DNA from: Acinetobacter tjernbergiae DSM 14971 = CIP 107465
GTDB taxonomy: Bacteria; Pseudomonadota; Gammaproteobacteria; Pseudomonadales; Moraxellaceae
NCBI RefSeq assembly: GCF_000374425.1
Contig: NZ_KB894364.1
Location: 1-64,000, forward strand
Direction: 5' to 3'
Length of the DNA stretch: 64,000 nt
Under the pieces are notes generated by a model. That model was not told the origin of the DNA. It saw only the letters and a list, made by a program, of their open reading frames with translations, and made no database searches. Position 1 is the stretch's first letter. Each line of letters starts with the position of its first letter. The translations under genes and the position numbers were made by a program. Shown here piece after piece: positions 36,405-44,951 of this stretch.

Positions 36405-36869
36405 ATGAATCCTCACTTTTTCCGCACATTGGTACTTCTCCTTGGACTCGGTATTCCATTTGCTACAATGGCTACACCTTTTGATCCTTTAATTGGAACT
36501 TGGAAGGTTGTAGATGAACGCACTGGCTCTTATTTATCTGATATTGTGATTAGACGAAATTCTAAAACTGAACAATATAGTGCTGTGATTGTCAAAATGT
36601 ACCCTCTGGGTAAAGAGGCAATACCGACATTATGTACCCTATGTTCAGGTACTTTAAAAAATCAACCAATTGTCGGTATGGAAGTTCTAACAGGTCTTAA
36701 GATGCTGACTCCAAATGAGGAATTTGGACTCGGTATTTGGGTAAATCCTTATGATGGCTATAAATACAACCTGAATGCACGTTTGAGCAAAACTGGTAAA
36801 ATGCTGAACATTAATGCAAAAAATCCTAGCAATAATACTTTCCGAAATATGACTTGGATTCGATTGTAA
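36405..36869 (+). CDS. DUF2147 secreted protein (second copy)
   Basis: A 154-residue exported protein with a signal peptide ending about residue 23 (FATMATPF). The mature protein starts DPLIGTWKVVDERTG. The mid CTLCSG pair, NPYDGYKYNLNARLS and the closing FRNMTWIRL align with the DUF2147 gene at 2757-3194, including the two cysteines, so the two are paralogues. The role is unknown. The upstream 120 bases are very AT-rich. A strong terminator lies about 45 bases after the stop, and that terminator opens the first copy of a 200 bp direct repeat. Confidence 0.82.
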   Translation: MNPHFFRTLVLLLGLGIPFATMATPFDPLIGTWKVVDERTGSYLSDIVIRRNSKTEQYSAVIVKMYPLGKEAIPTLCTLCSGTLKNQPIVGMEVLTGLKMLTPNEEFGLGIWVNPYDGYKYNLNARLSKTGKMLNINAKNPSNNTFRNMTWIRL

Positions 36870-36912
36870 TGTGACTGCGCTAGGTTCTAGTTAACGCTAT
36901 CAAAGCAAAAGT

Positions 36913-36942
36913 AAAAAAGCCCGACATCCTGTCGGGCTTTTT
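36913..36942 (+). terminator. Terminator of the second DUF2147 gene
   Basis: The stem AAAGCCCGACA-TCC-TGTCGGGCTTT is followed by a T run. It forms the first 30 bases of the direct repeat. Confidence 0.9.
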
Positions 36943-37115
36943 CGTATTTCGCACTTTAGGTATAACTCCTGTCCTACCTCACGTCCTGATGCATGAACTT
37001 ATCATTTTTGTTTTATGTTTTGGAACTTCCTGTTCCTGATGAGTTGATATTAGGTGATTCAATCATGCCTGAAAATGGGACATTGACCCTAATCACTGTA
37101 AGAAAAAGCGTACAC
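36913..37115. repeat. Direct repeat, copy 1 (about 200 bp), left of the LysR locus
   Basis: This stretch recurs at 38335-38537 with an offset of 1422-1423 bases and about 85% identity by eye. Shared blocks include the terminator hairpin with GTCGGGCTTTTTCG, then TATTTCGCACTTTAGG, CTCCTGTCCTACCTCACG, ATGAGTTGATATTAGGTGAT and AAGAAAAAGCGTACA. It starts with a hairpin (36913-36942) that terminates the DUF2147 gene and has no convincing ORF. Confidence 0.9.
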
Positions 37116-37177
37116 TGCTGAGCTTTCTTATCATTAAGAAAGTAACTAAGTATAGAGAAATAAGTCTAGAGAACTGA

Positions 37178-37303
37178 TTAATCTCCGAATAAATCAATAG
37201 GCTGCTCTGTCGTCATTACACCCATATAGTGATCATAGCTTTGTGCCAGTAGACAAATAACTACAGCAGCAATCAAGGTCAAAATCTTGTTTCTTATTGT
37301 CAT
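37178..37303 (-). CDS. Small single-pass membrane peptide, 41 residues
   Basis: A short open frame starting ATG at 37303 and ending TAA at 37178-37180. The peptide begins MTIRNKILTLIAAVVICLL, a positively charged start followed by one hydrophobic helix, then AQSYDHYMGVM and TTEQPIDLFGD, a short acidic tail. TAGGTAGC lies before the ATG as a plausible ribosome site. The topology (basic N-terminus, one helix) suggests a small inner membrane protein with its tail outside, or a cleavable leader. It is divergent from the LysR gene with 96 bases between the starts, so LysR may control it. I do not recognise a family. Confidence 0.55.
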   Translation of the reverse strand: MTIRNKILTLIAAVVICLLAQSYDHYMGVMTTEQPIDLFGD

Positions 37304-37399
37304 CGTCAGCTACCTAAATCAAGGATCTATAAAAAAGGTATAAGATTTCTTCCATCTAATCTAATATAGAAAAAACAAGCACTGATCTAATTTTGAGAT

Positions 37400-38335
37400 A
37401 TGTGGACATTTAAACAATTCAATTATCTAATCACGATTGTTGAAACTGGGGGCTTTATTGCTGCCTCAGAGAAGCTATTTATTGCTCAATCAGCACTGAG
37501 CAGACAAATTAAAAATTTAGAAGAAGAAATAGGTTTTGAAATTTTTGATCGATCTGAGAAGAAAATTAGACTAACACCTGCAGGGGAAGCACTGTATAAA
37601 AGTTTAAAAACCAATATTGATCATTTAAAAAGTTCAATTGTCAGCGCCCAAAGCATCAGCCGTGGTGAAGGTCGAATTATTAAAATTGCACATTCCAGTA
37701 GTATCGTATTGGATCAAAACAAGCTGGAAATCTTTGAACAGCTCTGTGATACACATTTGATTGATATCGAAATGAACACCCTATCCTCTGAATTACAGCT
37801 TGAATATTTGTTGAATGGGACAATTGATCTGGGTTTTATTCGACCCCCGATTTATCACAATTTAAATGATGTAAACTCAATCAGTTTATACACAGCCCCC
37901 TTATATGTTGCTGCCCATATTTTAGATCCATTCTTACGTGAAAAAGAAAGTGTGACGATTCGTGAATTGGAGCCATTGAGTTTTGTTTCTGTACCGCATA
38001 AAGCCCGTGGTGGGTTAAGCTATCTGGCCGCCAATTTATGTTTGGTCAACGGTTTTAGTCCGAAAAGAACCAGAATTTATTCGAGAAAAAGGTCTCAACT
38101 GGAACTGGTCGCGAATGGCTTTGGTGTTTGTATTGTGCCTGAAGAATTTAAAGTGATTTTGCCCAACAATGTCAGACTGATTCCAATTCATGATGAAAAT
38201 GCTTTGAGTGAAGTCAGATTAATCTGGAAAAAGGATGAAGACCCTATCATCAACATGTGTGCAGATGCTATTTATGCTTATTACAATACTAAACAGATGA
38301 ACTTTGAAGAACTCACTGAGCTTAAAATCAAATGA
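37400..38335 (+). CDS. LysR-family transcriptional regulator
   Basis: A 311-residue regulator. The N-terminal helix-turn-helix is clear (FKQFNYLITIVETGGFIAASEKL then FIAQSALSRQIKNLEEE and IGFEIFDRSEKKIRLTPAG in sequence). A type 2 periplasmic-binding-like effector domain follows (IIKIAHSSSIV, GTIDLGFIRPPI, LVANGFGVCIVPEEF). The effector is unknown. It is divergent from a 41-residue membrane peptide gene, a layout typical of LysR targets. The whole unit is bracketed by two ~200 bp direct repeats, and the TGA stop (38333-38335) touches the start of the second repeat. Confidence 0.9.
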   Translation: MWTFKQFNYLITIVETGGFIAASEKLFIAQSALSRQIKNLEEEIGFEIFDRSEKKIRLTPAGEALYKSLKTNIDHLKSSIVSAQSISRGEGRIIKIAHSSSIVLDQNKLEIFEQLCDTHLIDIEMNTLSSELQLEYLLNGTIDLGFIRPPIYHNLNDVNSISLYTAPLYVAAHILDPFLREKESVTIRELEPLSFVSVPHKARGGLSYLAANLCLVNGFSPKRTRIYSRKRSQLELVANGFGVCIVPEEFKVILPNNVRLIPIHDENALSEVRLIWKKDEDPIINMCADAIYAYYNTKQMNFEELTELKIK

Positions 38336-38537
38336 AAAAAGCCCAACATCCTGTCGGGCTTTTTCGTATTTCGCACTTTAGGTATAACTCCTGTCCTACC
38401 TCACGTCCTGATGCTCAAACTTATTATTTTTGTTTTATGTTTTGGAACTACCTGTTCCCTGATGAGTTGATATTAGGTGATTTGGATCGGTACGAATATG
38501 GGTCATTGACTGGAATTGGTGTAAGAAAAAGCGTACA
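38335..38537. repeat. Direct repeat, copy 2, right of the LysR locus
   Basis: This is the second copy of the sequence at 36913-37115. It begins immediately at the LysR stop codon with the hairpin AAAAAAGCCCAACA-TCC-TGTCGGGCTTTTT, which has one mismatch relative to copy 1 and probably acts as the lysR terminator. Divergence from copy 1 is mainly in the second half. Bases 38538-38689 are AT-rich and must carry the promoter of the Sel1 gene. Confidence 0.9.
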
Positions 38538-38689
38538 TGCTTCTATTGATTGATAGTTAATAATATATAAATAAAACCAACATACACATACGATTGCTTA
38601 GCTATAAAAATTAATCTATTGAAATTAAAATCATTGCAAATTATGGTTAGTCTAGAATTGTCCAATAATACTTTATAGCTGTACAAATA

Positions 38690-39595
38690 ATGAAATTTAA
38701 AAAAATTCTTTTGATACTATTTCCATGTTTTTTTCTTAGCTCTACGTTTGCCAATGAAAATACGATTAAAGAGATTTTAGATTCAGCAAACAAAGGCAAT
38801 GCTTCTTCGCAAAAAAAGCTTGGTGATCTATATTATATGGGAGAAAATCTTAAACAAAGTTATACCAAAGCTTTTGAATGGTATACAAAAGCTGCTCATC
38901 AAGGAAATATTGATGCCCAAACTCAACTCGGATATATGTATTATATTGGCACTCAAGATGTCAAACAGAATTATGCCAAAGCTTTTGAATGGATGAATAA
39001 GGCAGCACAACAAGGTAATATGTACGCTCAAAGCCATCTTGGTGAGATATATTATAAGGGCAAAGGTGTAGCCCAAAACTACGCTCAAGCTTTTGAATGG
39101 TATAACAAAGCGGCTACTCAAGGGGACATGGAAGCCCAATTCAATCTTAGTGTGATGTATTACAATGGTGAAGGTGTACCACAAAACTATACTAAGGCTT
39201 TTGAATGGTATAACAAGGCAGCAGATCAAGGTAATGGACATGCACAATATAGTCTTGGTGTGATGTATGACAAAGGTGAAGGTGTACCTCAAAGCTATAC
39301 CAAAGCTTTTGAATATTATAATAAAGTAGCTGAACTAGGCTTTGTAGATGCACAGTTTGCTTTAGGGGAAATGTATTATAAGGGTGAAGGCGTAGATCAA
39401 AATTATGCCAAAGCTTTTGAATGGTATAATAAAGCGGCAGATCAAGGTGATATAGAAGCTCAATTTAATCTTGGTATGATGTATGAAAAAGGGCAAGGCG
39501 TATCTAAAAATAGAGTTTTAGCATTAAACTGGCTAAAAAAAGCTGCGAGTAATGGCTATCCTCAAGCCCAGTTAATACTAAATGAAATTAAATGA
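38690..39595 (+). CDS. Secreted Sel1-repeat protein
   Basis: A 301-residue protein with a signal peptide (KKILLILFPCFFLSS, ending near TFANEN) followed by about seven Sel1-like repeats of 36 residues. Each repeat has the pattern A-Q-LG-MYY-GEGV-QNY-KAFEWY-KAA-QG. The DNA repeats with a 108 bp period and is similar enough to produce a long open frame on the opposite strand. Sel1 proteins act as adaptors in signalling, envelope or host-interaction roles; the partner is unknown. The repeat number could vary between strains by recombination. Confidence 0.9.
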   Translation: MKFKKILLILFPCFFLSSTFANENTIKEILDSANKGNASSQKKLGDLYYMGENLKQSYTKAFEWYTKAAHQGNIDAQTQLGYMYYIGTQDVKQNYAKAFEWMNKAAQQGNMYAQSHLGEIYYKGKGVAQNYAQAFEWYNKAATQGDMEAQFNLSVMYYNGEGVPQNYTKAFEWYNKAADQGNGHAQYSLGVMYDKGEGVPQSYTKAFEYYNKVAELGFVDAQFALGEMYYKGEGVDQNYAKAFEWYNKAADQGDIEAQFNLGMMYEKGQGVSKNRVLALNWLKKAASNGYPQAQLILNEIK

Positions 39596-39646
39596 TTTAA
39601 ATTAATCTCATATAGCTTGAATAAAATAGACAAGACCTAAACAGAA

Positions 39647-39671
39647 AAACCCCAAAAATTTTGGGGCTTTC
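39647..39671. terminator. Terminator between the Sel1 gene and psd
   Basis: The stem CCCCAAAA-A-TTTTGGGG (39650-39666) is GC-rich at its base. The minus strand is followed by a T run (GTTTTTCTG) past psd. Confidence 0.7.
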
Positions 39672-39687
39672 CAAATCACTTTATAAA

Positions 39688-40539
39688 TTAAACGGTATGA
39701 CCTAAACGCTCGCCCATCACCACAGTTGAATTGGCTTTAAACTGTTCTTCCCAAACCATTTTATCTTTTTCAAATAAAACCACAGCAGTAGAACCTAGGT
39801 AGAAACGACCTAACTCTGCACCTTTATCCAATTTCATTTGATGATGCTGCAATTCAACTTTGCCAGATGGTTTTACTTTACCTGTCGCAACAGTTTCAAT
39901 GCCTGCCACAATCATTGCACCGACTAAGACTACCGCCATACGACCAAGTTCAGTATCAAACAAACACACCATACGTTCATTACGTGCAAACAAACCTGGT
40001 ACATTTTCAGCAGTGGTCTGGTTGACTGAGAACAACTCACCTGGAATATATAAAGTTTCAGTCAACGTGCCAGCCAATGGCATATGTACACGATGATAAT
40101 CTTTCGGTGATAAATAAACCGTTGCAAACTGACCATCAATAAATGGTTTTGCCAGTTGTGGATCGCCAATCAATTTATCAACAGAAAAACTTTGACCTTT
40201 GGCTTGAAAAATGTCACCCGCTTCAATTTTACCAAGCTGTGAAATCGCACCATCAGCAGGACACACAATACTATCCGCTTGTTCATCTACACCACGTACA
40301 CCATCTTTAAGCGCACGAGTAAAAAATTCATTAAATGACTTATATTGGTTCGGATTGGTTTGCTTGGCAATGCTCATATCAATGCCGTATTTTGCTTTGA
40401 ATGCTTGAATCACAGCAGTTTTCACCAAAACATTTTCACTTGCGGCAACTTTACCAATCACACGGCTGAGTTGATGTTGTGGTACTAAATTTTGTGCTTG
40501 GATAAAAAGTTGTTTTTTTAAATCTGCTGAAAAACTCAA
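39688..40539 (-). CDS. psd: Phosphatidylserine decarboxylase proenzyme
   Basis: Makes phosphatidylethanolamine in the inner membrane. The 283-residue proenzyme cleaves itself at LGS|T (residues 248-251), turning Ser250 into the pyruvoyl group of the small alpha chain. Other conserved parts are [23 protein letters not shown] with the catalytic Asp/His, and [11 protein letters not shown]. The start overlaps the rhdA stop by 4 bases (ATGA type), so the two are translationally coupled. Confidence 0.96.
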   Translation of the reverse strand: MSFSADLKKQLFIQAQNLVPQHQLSRVIGKVAASENVLVKTAVIQAFKAKYGIDMSIAKQTNPNQYKSFNEFFTRALKDGVRGVDEQADSIVCPADGAISQLGKIEAGDIFQAKGQSFSVDKLIGDPQLAKPFIDGQFATVYLSPKDYHRVHMPLAGTLTETLYIPGELFSVNQTTAENVPGLFARNERMVCLFDTELGRMAVVLVGAMIVAGIETVATGKVKPSGKVELQHHQMKLDKGAELGRFYLGSTAVVLFEKDKMVWEEQFKANSTVVMGERLGHTV

Positions 40540-41384
40540 GACGGTGACTCCCCTGAAATAATAGGACTATCGAGGCGATTGCCCCATTCACTCCACGCAC
40601 CGTCATAGGCTCTAACTTGCCAATTGAGCAATCTTGCCAAAATATACGCCAAGCCCGAACGATGGTGAGACTGACAATACACCACGACAGGTTGTTGTAA
40701 ATTAAAGCCTAATTGTTCTAAACGTTGTTGTGTGCGTTCAAGCGAGTGTAATTTTAGATGATTTTCACGGTTTAGGGCAGTACTCCATTCAAAATGCAAT
40801 GCATTTGGGATGTGACCACCGCGTCGTGCAGCTAAACGTAGTCCAGTATATTCTTCATTGGTACGGCAGTCCCATAGCTGAATATTCTGTTCTTGCACTT
40901 GCTGAAGTAATTCGTTGTACTCAATACGATGTTGTTGCACCGTCTCTAAATCAACGTGTAGAAGATCAGCGACTGGTATGACTTTTTCAACATCTGCGGT
41001 TGTTGGCAAAGCTGCACCTAACCAAGCATGAATTCCACCATTGATTAAACTGGTACGCTCAAAACCTAAACAATGTAAATTCCAAATTAAACGCCCTGCC
41101 CATGCACCACCCTCATCGTCATAGACCACGACATGGTGCTGAGGGGTAATATTCAATTTCTCAATTAAAGCCTGCAAACCTGCTAAATCAGGTAATACCC
41201 CATTGGCTTGTTCTTGCTGCGCAACCAAATATTTTGGCTGCAAATGAATCGCATGGGGAATGTGTAGTTGCTCATATACCGAAGCTCGGCTTAAATCAAC
41301 CACACGAATCAATTCATGCCCTAGATAAGGCACCAGTTGTTCAGGCTCAATCAATAAACCCAGTTTAAAATCTACGTCAGTCAT
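40536..41384 (-). CDS. rhdA: Thiosulfate sulfurtransferase (RhdA-type rhodanese)
   Basis: A tandem-domain rhodanese of 282 residues. The C-terminal domain has the catalytic Cys237 in the loop CQSHHRSG, very close to the CQTHHRSG loop I recall for Azotobacter and Pseudomonas RhdA, and unlike the CGSGVT-type loop of mercaptopyruvate sulfurtransferases. The N-terminal domain ([14 protein letters not shown]) lacks the Cys and is structural. It moves sulfane sulfur from thiosulfate to cyanide or other thiol acceptors. It is coupled to psd by a 4-base overlap; the same psd/rhdA pair exists in Pseudomonas. Confidence 0.88.
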   Translation of the reverse strand: MTDVDFKLGLLIEPEQLVPYLGHELIRVVDLSRASVYEQLHIPHAIHLQPKYLVAQQEQANGVLPDLAGLQALIEKLNITPQHHVVVYDDEGGAWAGRLIWNLHCLGFERTSLINGGIHAWLGAALPTTADVEKVIPVADLLHVDLETVQQHRIEYNELLQQVQEQNIQLWDCRTNEEYTGLRLAARRGGHIPNALHFEWSTALNRENHLKLHSLERTQQRLEQLGFNLQQPVVVYCQSHHRSGLAYILARLLNWQVRAYDGAWSEWGNRLDSPIISGESPS

Positions 41385-41737
41385 AGTTATGCTGTTTTAT
41401 CATCCGCATTGTGGATGATTTTAGCATAGCCGACTTTTTATCTTTGTCTGATTTTTTGCATTCATTTAGCAGAAAAGGAGATATAGCAAAAAGCCCAACG
41501 ACTATGGATTAAAAGTATAAAATTTGCTGACCATTGCTAAAGTTAAGCCATATAAATCTATCGAGACAATTTACTGGTGCGGAGGCGGCATGGATGCTGC
41601 CCGTTGAACTGCGGCATCAAGGATGTGCCGTCAGTTCAACAAAAGATTTTTGTTAATTCTGATCTTTTAAAAGTAAAGAGTGCCTATACAGATCTCTCAT
41701 AACGTTTGAGCTATTCCATTTGAGTGTGAAAGAATAG
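41385..41737. other. Intergenic region, 353 bases, with a double-hairpin element
   Basis: Between rhdA and pncB (both minus). The left part is AT-rich and must hold the rhdA-psd promoter. The centre holds a GC-richer double hairpin (listed separately). The right end has AGCTATTC/GAATAGCT (41709-41716 and 41732-41739) overlapping the pncB stop, a possible weak terminator. No ORF is supported. Confidence 0.5.
41584..41640. repeat. Double-hairpin palindromic element
   Basis: There are two adjacent hairpins. The first is GGCGGCA (41584-41590) / TGCTGCC (41595-41601) with loop TGGA. The second is GTTGAACTG-CGGCA (41603-41616) / TGCCG-T-CAGTTCAAC (41626-41640) with loop TCAAGGATG and one bulged T. 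The GC content and structure differ from the surroundings. It could be a dispersed palindromic repeat or the core of a structured RNA; both loops carry GGA. Confidence 0.6.
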
Positions 41738-42940
41738 CTAGGCTTCTTCAATCTCAAACACCTGACGCAAATACGCCAAGAAAGTCTCATTATCAGTCAT
41801 AGTCTTGCCTGAACTATCCGAGATTTTTGCGACCGACTGACCATTGCATTCCACCAATTTCAACACAATATTCAATGGCGTCTGTCCCATATCATTGGTT
41901 AGATTCGTTCCGATACCAAAACTCACTTGGAAACGATCTTTAAAATATTGATGTAATAACCATGCTTTTTCTAAATTCAAACCATCACTAAAAGTCAGCA
42001 TCTTGGTTTTGGTATCAATCTTTAATTTACGATAGTGTGCATAAGCTTTATCGCCCCATTCGTACGGATCACCACTATCATGGCGTAAGCCATCAAACAG
42101 TTTGGCAAAATACAAATCAAAATCACGTAAGAAGGCATCTATTCCCACCACATCAGTCAAGGCAATGCCTAAATCCCCCCGATATTCTTGTACCCAAGCT
42201 TCTAGCGCTGCCTTTTGAAAATTACGCAATCGCACATCCAAAGCCTGAAAGGCTTGCAAAAACTCATGTGCCATTGTACCAATCGGGCTGATGCCTAATT
42301 CTTTGGCGAGTAGGACATTACTGGTTCCACGAAACACTTTAGGTGCAGCAGCATGAAATGCCTTGACTACATGTTTCTGCCATTCAAAGCTATAACGACG
42401 ACGAGTACCAAAATCTGAAACTAAAAATGGTGGCTCATTATCCCGTTGTTCTTGCGAATATTTTTCTAATTGCATCAATTTCTGCTGTAAACGATGCTCG
42501 CCTTCTGCCAATACATCATCGCTACGGATACGGCGGAAATACAATTCATTGACGATCGCCAACACAAAAATCTCAAACATCATCGCTTGAACCATCGGCC
42601 CTTCGATACGAATATCCAAACGATCTGCCTGATCAATATTGGCTTGAATAAATCGACGTTTAAGCTGAAATAATTCTAAATAATCAACAAAATCACTTTT
42701 AATGAAACGTAAAGAACGAAGATATTGCAATTCATCTTCGGCAAAACGTAATTCACAGAGTAAATCAAGCTGATGATTCAGGTCTTCTAGAATCTCAACT
42801 AAAGGATAAACCGTATCTTCTAGGTTTCGACAGCGAAATAAATACACGCTATGTGTCTGTGGAAATTGATGCAACACCACTTGTAACATCGTGAATTTAT
42901 ATAGGTCAGTGTCCAATAAAGATCGAATAATGGCAGACAT
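41738..42940 (-). CDS. pncB: Nicotinate phosphoribosyltransferase
   Basis: Salvages nicotinate into NAD synthesis using PRPP and ATP. The 400-residue length is typical. Conserved parts are [15 protein letters not shown] at the N-terminus, [41 protein letters not shown] with the active-site His that is phosphorylated in this family, and [13 protein letters not shown]. It is monocistronic. Confidence 0.95.
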   Translation of the reverse strand: MSAIIRSLLDTDLYKFTMLQVVLHQFPQTHSVYLFRCRNLEDTVYPLVEILEDLNHQLDLLCELRFAEDELQYLRSLRFIKSDFVDYLELFQLKRRFIQANIDQADRLDIRIEGPMVQAMMFEIFVLAIVNELYFRRIRSDDVLAEGEHRLQQKLMQLEKYSQEQRDNEPPFLVSDFGTRRRYSFEWQKHVVKAFHAAAPKVFRGTSNVLLAKELGISPIGTMAHEFLQAFQALDVRLRNFQKAALEAWVQEYRGDLGIALTDVVGIDAFLRDFDLYFAKLFDGLRHDSGDPYEWGDKAYAHYRKLKIDTKTKMLTFSDGLNLEKAWLLHQYFKDRFQVSFGIGTNLTNDMGQTPLNIVLKLVECNGQSVAKISDSSGKTMTDNETFLAYLRQVFEIEEA

Positions 42941-43091
42941 AGCGGATGGTTATAACCAATTCTTTTGCATAATAATTGTTGTTATACAATCAAATTAGGC
43001 TTGTTGGATAGTAGACTTTTGCTGCACAACTCATTTTTATAGCGTGTCTCTGCTAAACTTACCCACTTCATTTTTCTGTTTTTTCAATCTT

Positions 43092-43532
43092 ATGCGTGCA
43101 TTAATTCAACGAGTTCTCGAAGCGAAAGTGGTGGTTGAGGGTCAAACCACGGGGGAGATTCAACACGGCTTACTGGTTTTTTTAGGTCTAGGCAGAGAAG
43201 ATACGCTAGAGAAAGGGCAAAAACTGATTGATAAAATTTTAAAATATCGAATTTTCGATGATGAACAAGGCAAAATGGGGTGGAATGTCAGTCAAGCCAA
43301 AGGTGGACTATTATTGGTTTCGCAATTTACCTTGATGGCTCAGACTCAAAAAGGTTTGCGTCCAGACTTTGGACCTGCCATGCCGCCAGCCGAAGCGAAA
43401 GCACTGTATGAACAATTGGTTGAATATGCACAACAGCAGTTTGAAAATATCCAAACTGGTATTTTTGCTGCTGATATGAAAGTCCATTTGATCAATGATG
43501 GACCTGTGACGTTTAACTTAGAAATTGAATAG
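43092..43532 (+). CDS. dtd: D-aminoacyl-tRNA deacylase Dtd
   Basis: Removes D-amino acids (and Gly from tRNA-Ala) from tRNA. The 146 residues start MRALIQRVLEAKV, with the active-site motifs SQFTLMAQ (SQ-T type) and NDGPVTFNLE (the Gly-cis-Pro motif). The open frame runs 16 codons upstream, but the family start is the ATG at 43092. It is monocistronic with a strong terminator shared with the convergent SCP2 gene. Confidence 0.95.
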   Translation: MRALIQRVLEAKVVVEGQTTGEIQHGLLVFLGLGREDTLEKGQKLIDKILKYRIFDDEQGKMGWNVSQAKGGLLLVSQFTLMAQTQKGLRPDFGPAMPPAEAKALYEQLVEYAQQQFENIQTGIFAADMKVHLINDGPVTFNLEIE

Positions 43533-43542
43533 TACTAAGCAA

Positions 43543-43574
43543 TAAAAAAAACTCCCATTCAGGGAGTTTTTTTT
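43543..43574. terminator. Bidirectional terminator between dtd and the SCP2 gene
   Basis: The stem AAACTCCC-ATTCA-GGGAGTTT is flanked by an A run and a run of eight T. Confidence 0.9.
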
Positions 43575-43583
43575 CAGGTTGGT

Positions 43584-44063
43584 TTATTTACCTGTTTTTT
43601 GTTTGATAAATGCGCGTGCTTGACGGATTTTTTCTTTTACTGGCTTTGGCACTTTTGGTGGAATTAATTTCGCTGCTTGGTTGAACCAAACCAACAAGCT
43701 AAAGTCGCCTTCCATTTTAATGCTGCCATCTTGCATGCCTGTCATGAATGCCGTTGGATCACCTTTCACTAAAGTTTTCACACCTTGCTCACTTGAAGCA
43801 AATTGCAAAATAAAATCAGCTTTTTCAGGGCTACCCGCAACGGTATCAATCTTGCCGCGGTTGACAATAATCTGACGTGCCAAACCTAAATCTGTACCAA
43901 TCTGAATACGGAATTCACGGTCATGAACCAACTCAATAAACTTTGGGCTAGTACGTGCCAATTGCTTCATACGTAACGCCAAACCTGCCACTAACAAATC
44001 AAGTGGATCAGTGCTTAGATCAACGATCGGTAACTTAACGACAGGTAGAGAAGAAAGCTTCAT
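43584..44063 (-). CDS. SCP2 sterol-binding domain protein (UbiT/YhbT-like)
   Basis: A 159-residue soluble protein with one SCP2-like lipid-binding domain. The visible core is RIQIGTDLGLARQIIVNRGK, an ADFILQFASSEQG strand pair and AFMTGMQDGSIKMEGD. The C-terminus is basic (KPVKEKIRQARAFIKQKTGK). The family includes UbiT, which handles ubiquinone intermediates in anaerobic synthesis, but UbiU/UbiV partners are not nearby, so the role is uncertain. The ATG at 44063 is used because the 18 extra upstream codons look non-family. Confidence 0.8.
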   Translation of the reverse strand: MKLSSLPVVKLPIVDLSTDPLDLLVAGLALRMKQLARTSPKFIELVHDREFRIQIGTDLGLARQIIVNRGKIDTVAGSPEKADFILQFASSEQGVKTLVKGDPTAFMTGMQDGSIKMEGDFSLLVWFNQAAKLIPPKVPKPVKEKIRQARAFIKQKTGK

Positions 44064-44161
44064 GACATTTATGCCCACAGTATAATGATGAAAATTAAGA
44101 CAACTGTATCCTAGCACAATTGTAGATCAGTCTGTAAAAGCTTTGTTGCAGAAAATGAATA

Positions 44162-44193
44162 CAAAAAAAGGCATGCTGAGCATACCTTTTTTG
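44162..44193. terminator. Imperfect hairpin terminator after the 111-residue gene
   Basis: AAAAAAAGG-CATGC-TGA-GCAT-ACCTTTTTTT forms an imperfect stem with A and T runs on its sides, downstream of the minus-strand membrane gene at 44213. Confidence 0.55.
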
Positions 44194-44212
44194 TTGTTCA
44201 AATTATTATAAA

Positions 44213-44548
44213 TTATCGGCTAGAACATTGTTGTTGATCATTCTTGTAAACTGGCGTGTGTTCAATATATTGACGCTTCTCCAATTGCTTCTGGGTTTGT
44301 TTATCTTCGCGTAAAAGTATGAATGTAACCGTTACCATCGCAAGGCTTAGGGCTGTCAAATAACTGTAGGCGACCGACATTTCGAACATGGTTTGCATAC
44401 CAAAGCGCACCACTTCTAATAGTCCCCAACTCAGCATACCTGCCAGCATAAAACCTAACCAACGACGATACGGAGAAAAGAAAACAGCAATAACTGCGAC
44501 AGCGATTAAGCCAAATCCAACCCACATGGTGAAATTCGCTGCTTCCAT
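44213..44548 (-). CDS. Small membrane protein, 111 residues
   Basis: I do not recognise the family. Three hydrophobic helices are visible: FTMWVGFGLIAVAVIAVFF, WLGFMLAGMLSWGLLEVV and SYLTALSLAMVTVTFILL. A charged Gln/Lys-rich cytosolic tail ends CSSR. A strong GGAGG lies 5 bases before the ATG at 44548, which decides the start over the longer open frame. It is a single gene upstream of the SCP2 gene on the same strand, but a hairpin separates them. Confidence 0.65.
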   Translation of the reverse strand: MEAANFTMWVGFGLIAVAVIAVFFSPYRRWLGFMLAGMLSWGLLEVVRFGMQTMFEMSVAYSYLTALSLAMVTVTFILLREDKQTQKQLEKRQYIEHTPVYKNDQQQCSSR

Positions 44549-44951
44549 AGAAACCTCCGTCTTTAAAAGGTGGTCTGTATAATCTTCAGACCTCATATTG
44601 TTCTGTAATTTCTAACAGTACTTTGTATTGCATTAATGTCTTAAAGCATTATGGCGAGTTTTTTATAGAAAAAAAGAGTCTGAAATTAACCATACGACAC
44701 AAGGTGTCGCAATATGCTTTTGTCATTACATTTTTTTAAATTACAAAAGTCTCAAAGTGCTATATAGCATCAATTGCGGCGTGTCATTACAAAAAAATAT
44801 ACCTCTTTTTAATCATTCAGAAACTTTTTTCAGAATTTTTTTATCGTTGTTTTTCTATACATTTAGACATAAATATGACGAATTAATGACGCTTGCAAAA
44901 TAAATAAAACCGCTTCGAAAGCGGCTTCATTTACGTATAAGAACTGATGTG
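44549..44951. other. Intergenic region, about 400 bases, upstream of the small membrane gene
   Basis: It holds the promoter of the 111-residue membrane gene, a short palindrome GACAC-AAG-GTGTC (about 44696-44708) and, at its right end, the serB terminator (44909-44926). The rest is AT-rich. No ORF of coding quality was seen on either strand. Confidence 0.5.
44909..44930 (-). terminator. Rho-independent terminator of serB
   Basis: Minus strand: the stem CCGCTTTCGAAGCGG is followed by TTTTATTT, about 25 bases after the serB stop. Confidence 0.75.

Noticed and set aside
38332..38553. 73-codon plus-strand frame after lysR
   Set aside because: It lies within the second copy of the direct repeat, including the terminator hairpin. 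The equivalent frame is not kept in the first copy.
38828..39292. 154-codon minus-strand frame with internal repeats
   Set aside because: It is the antisense of the Sel1 repeats; the apparent repeat structure comes from the coding strand.
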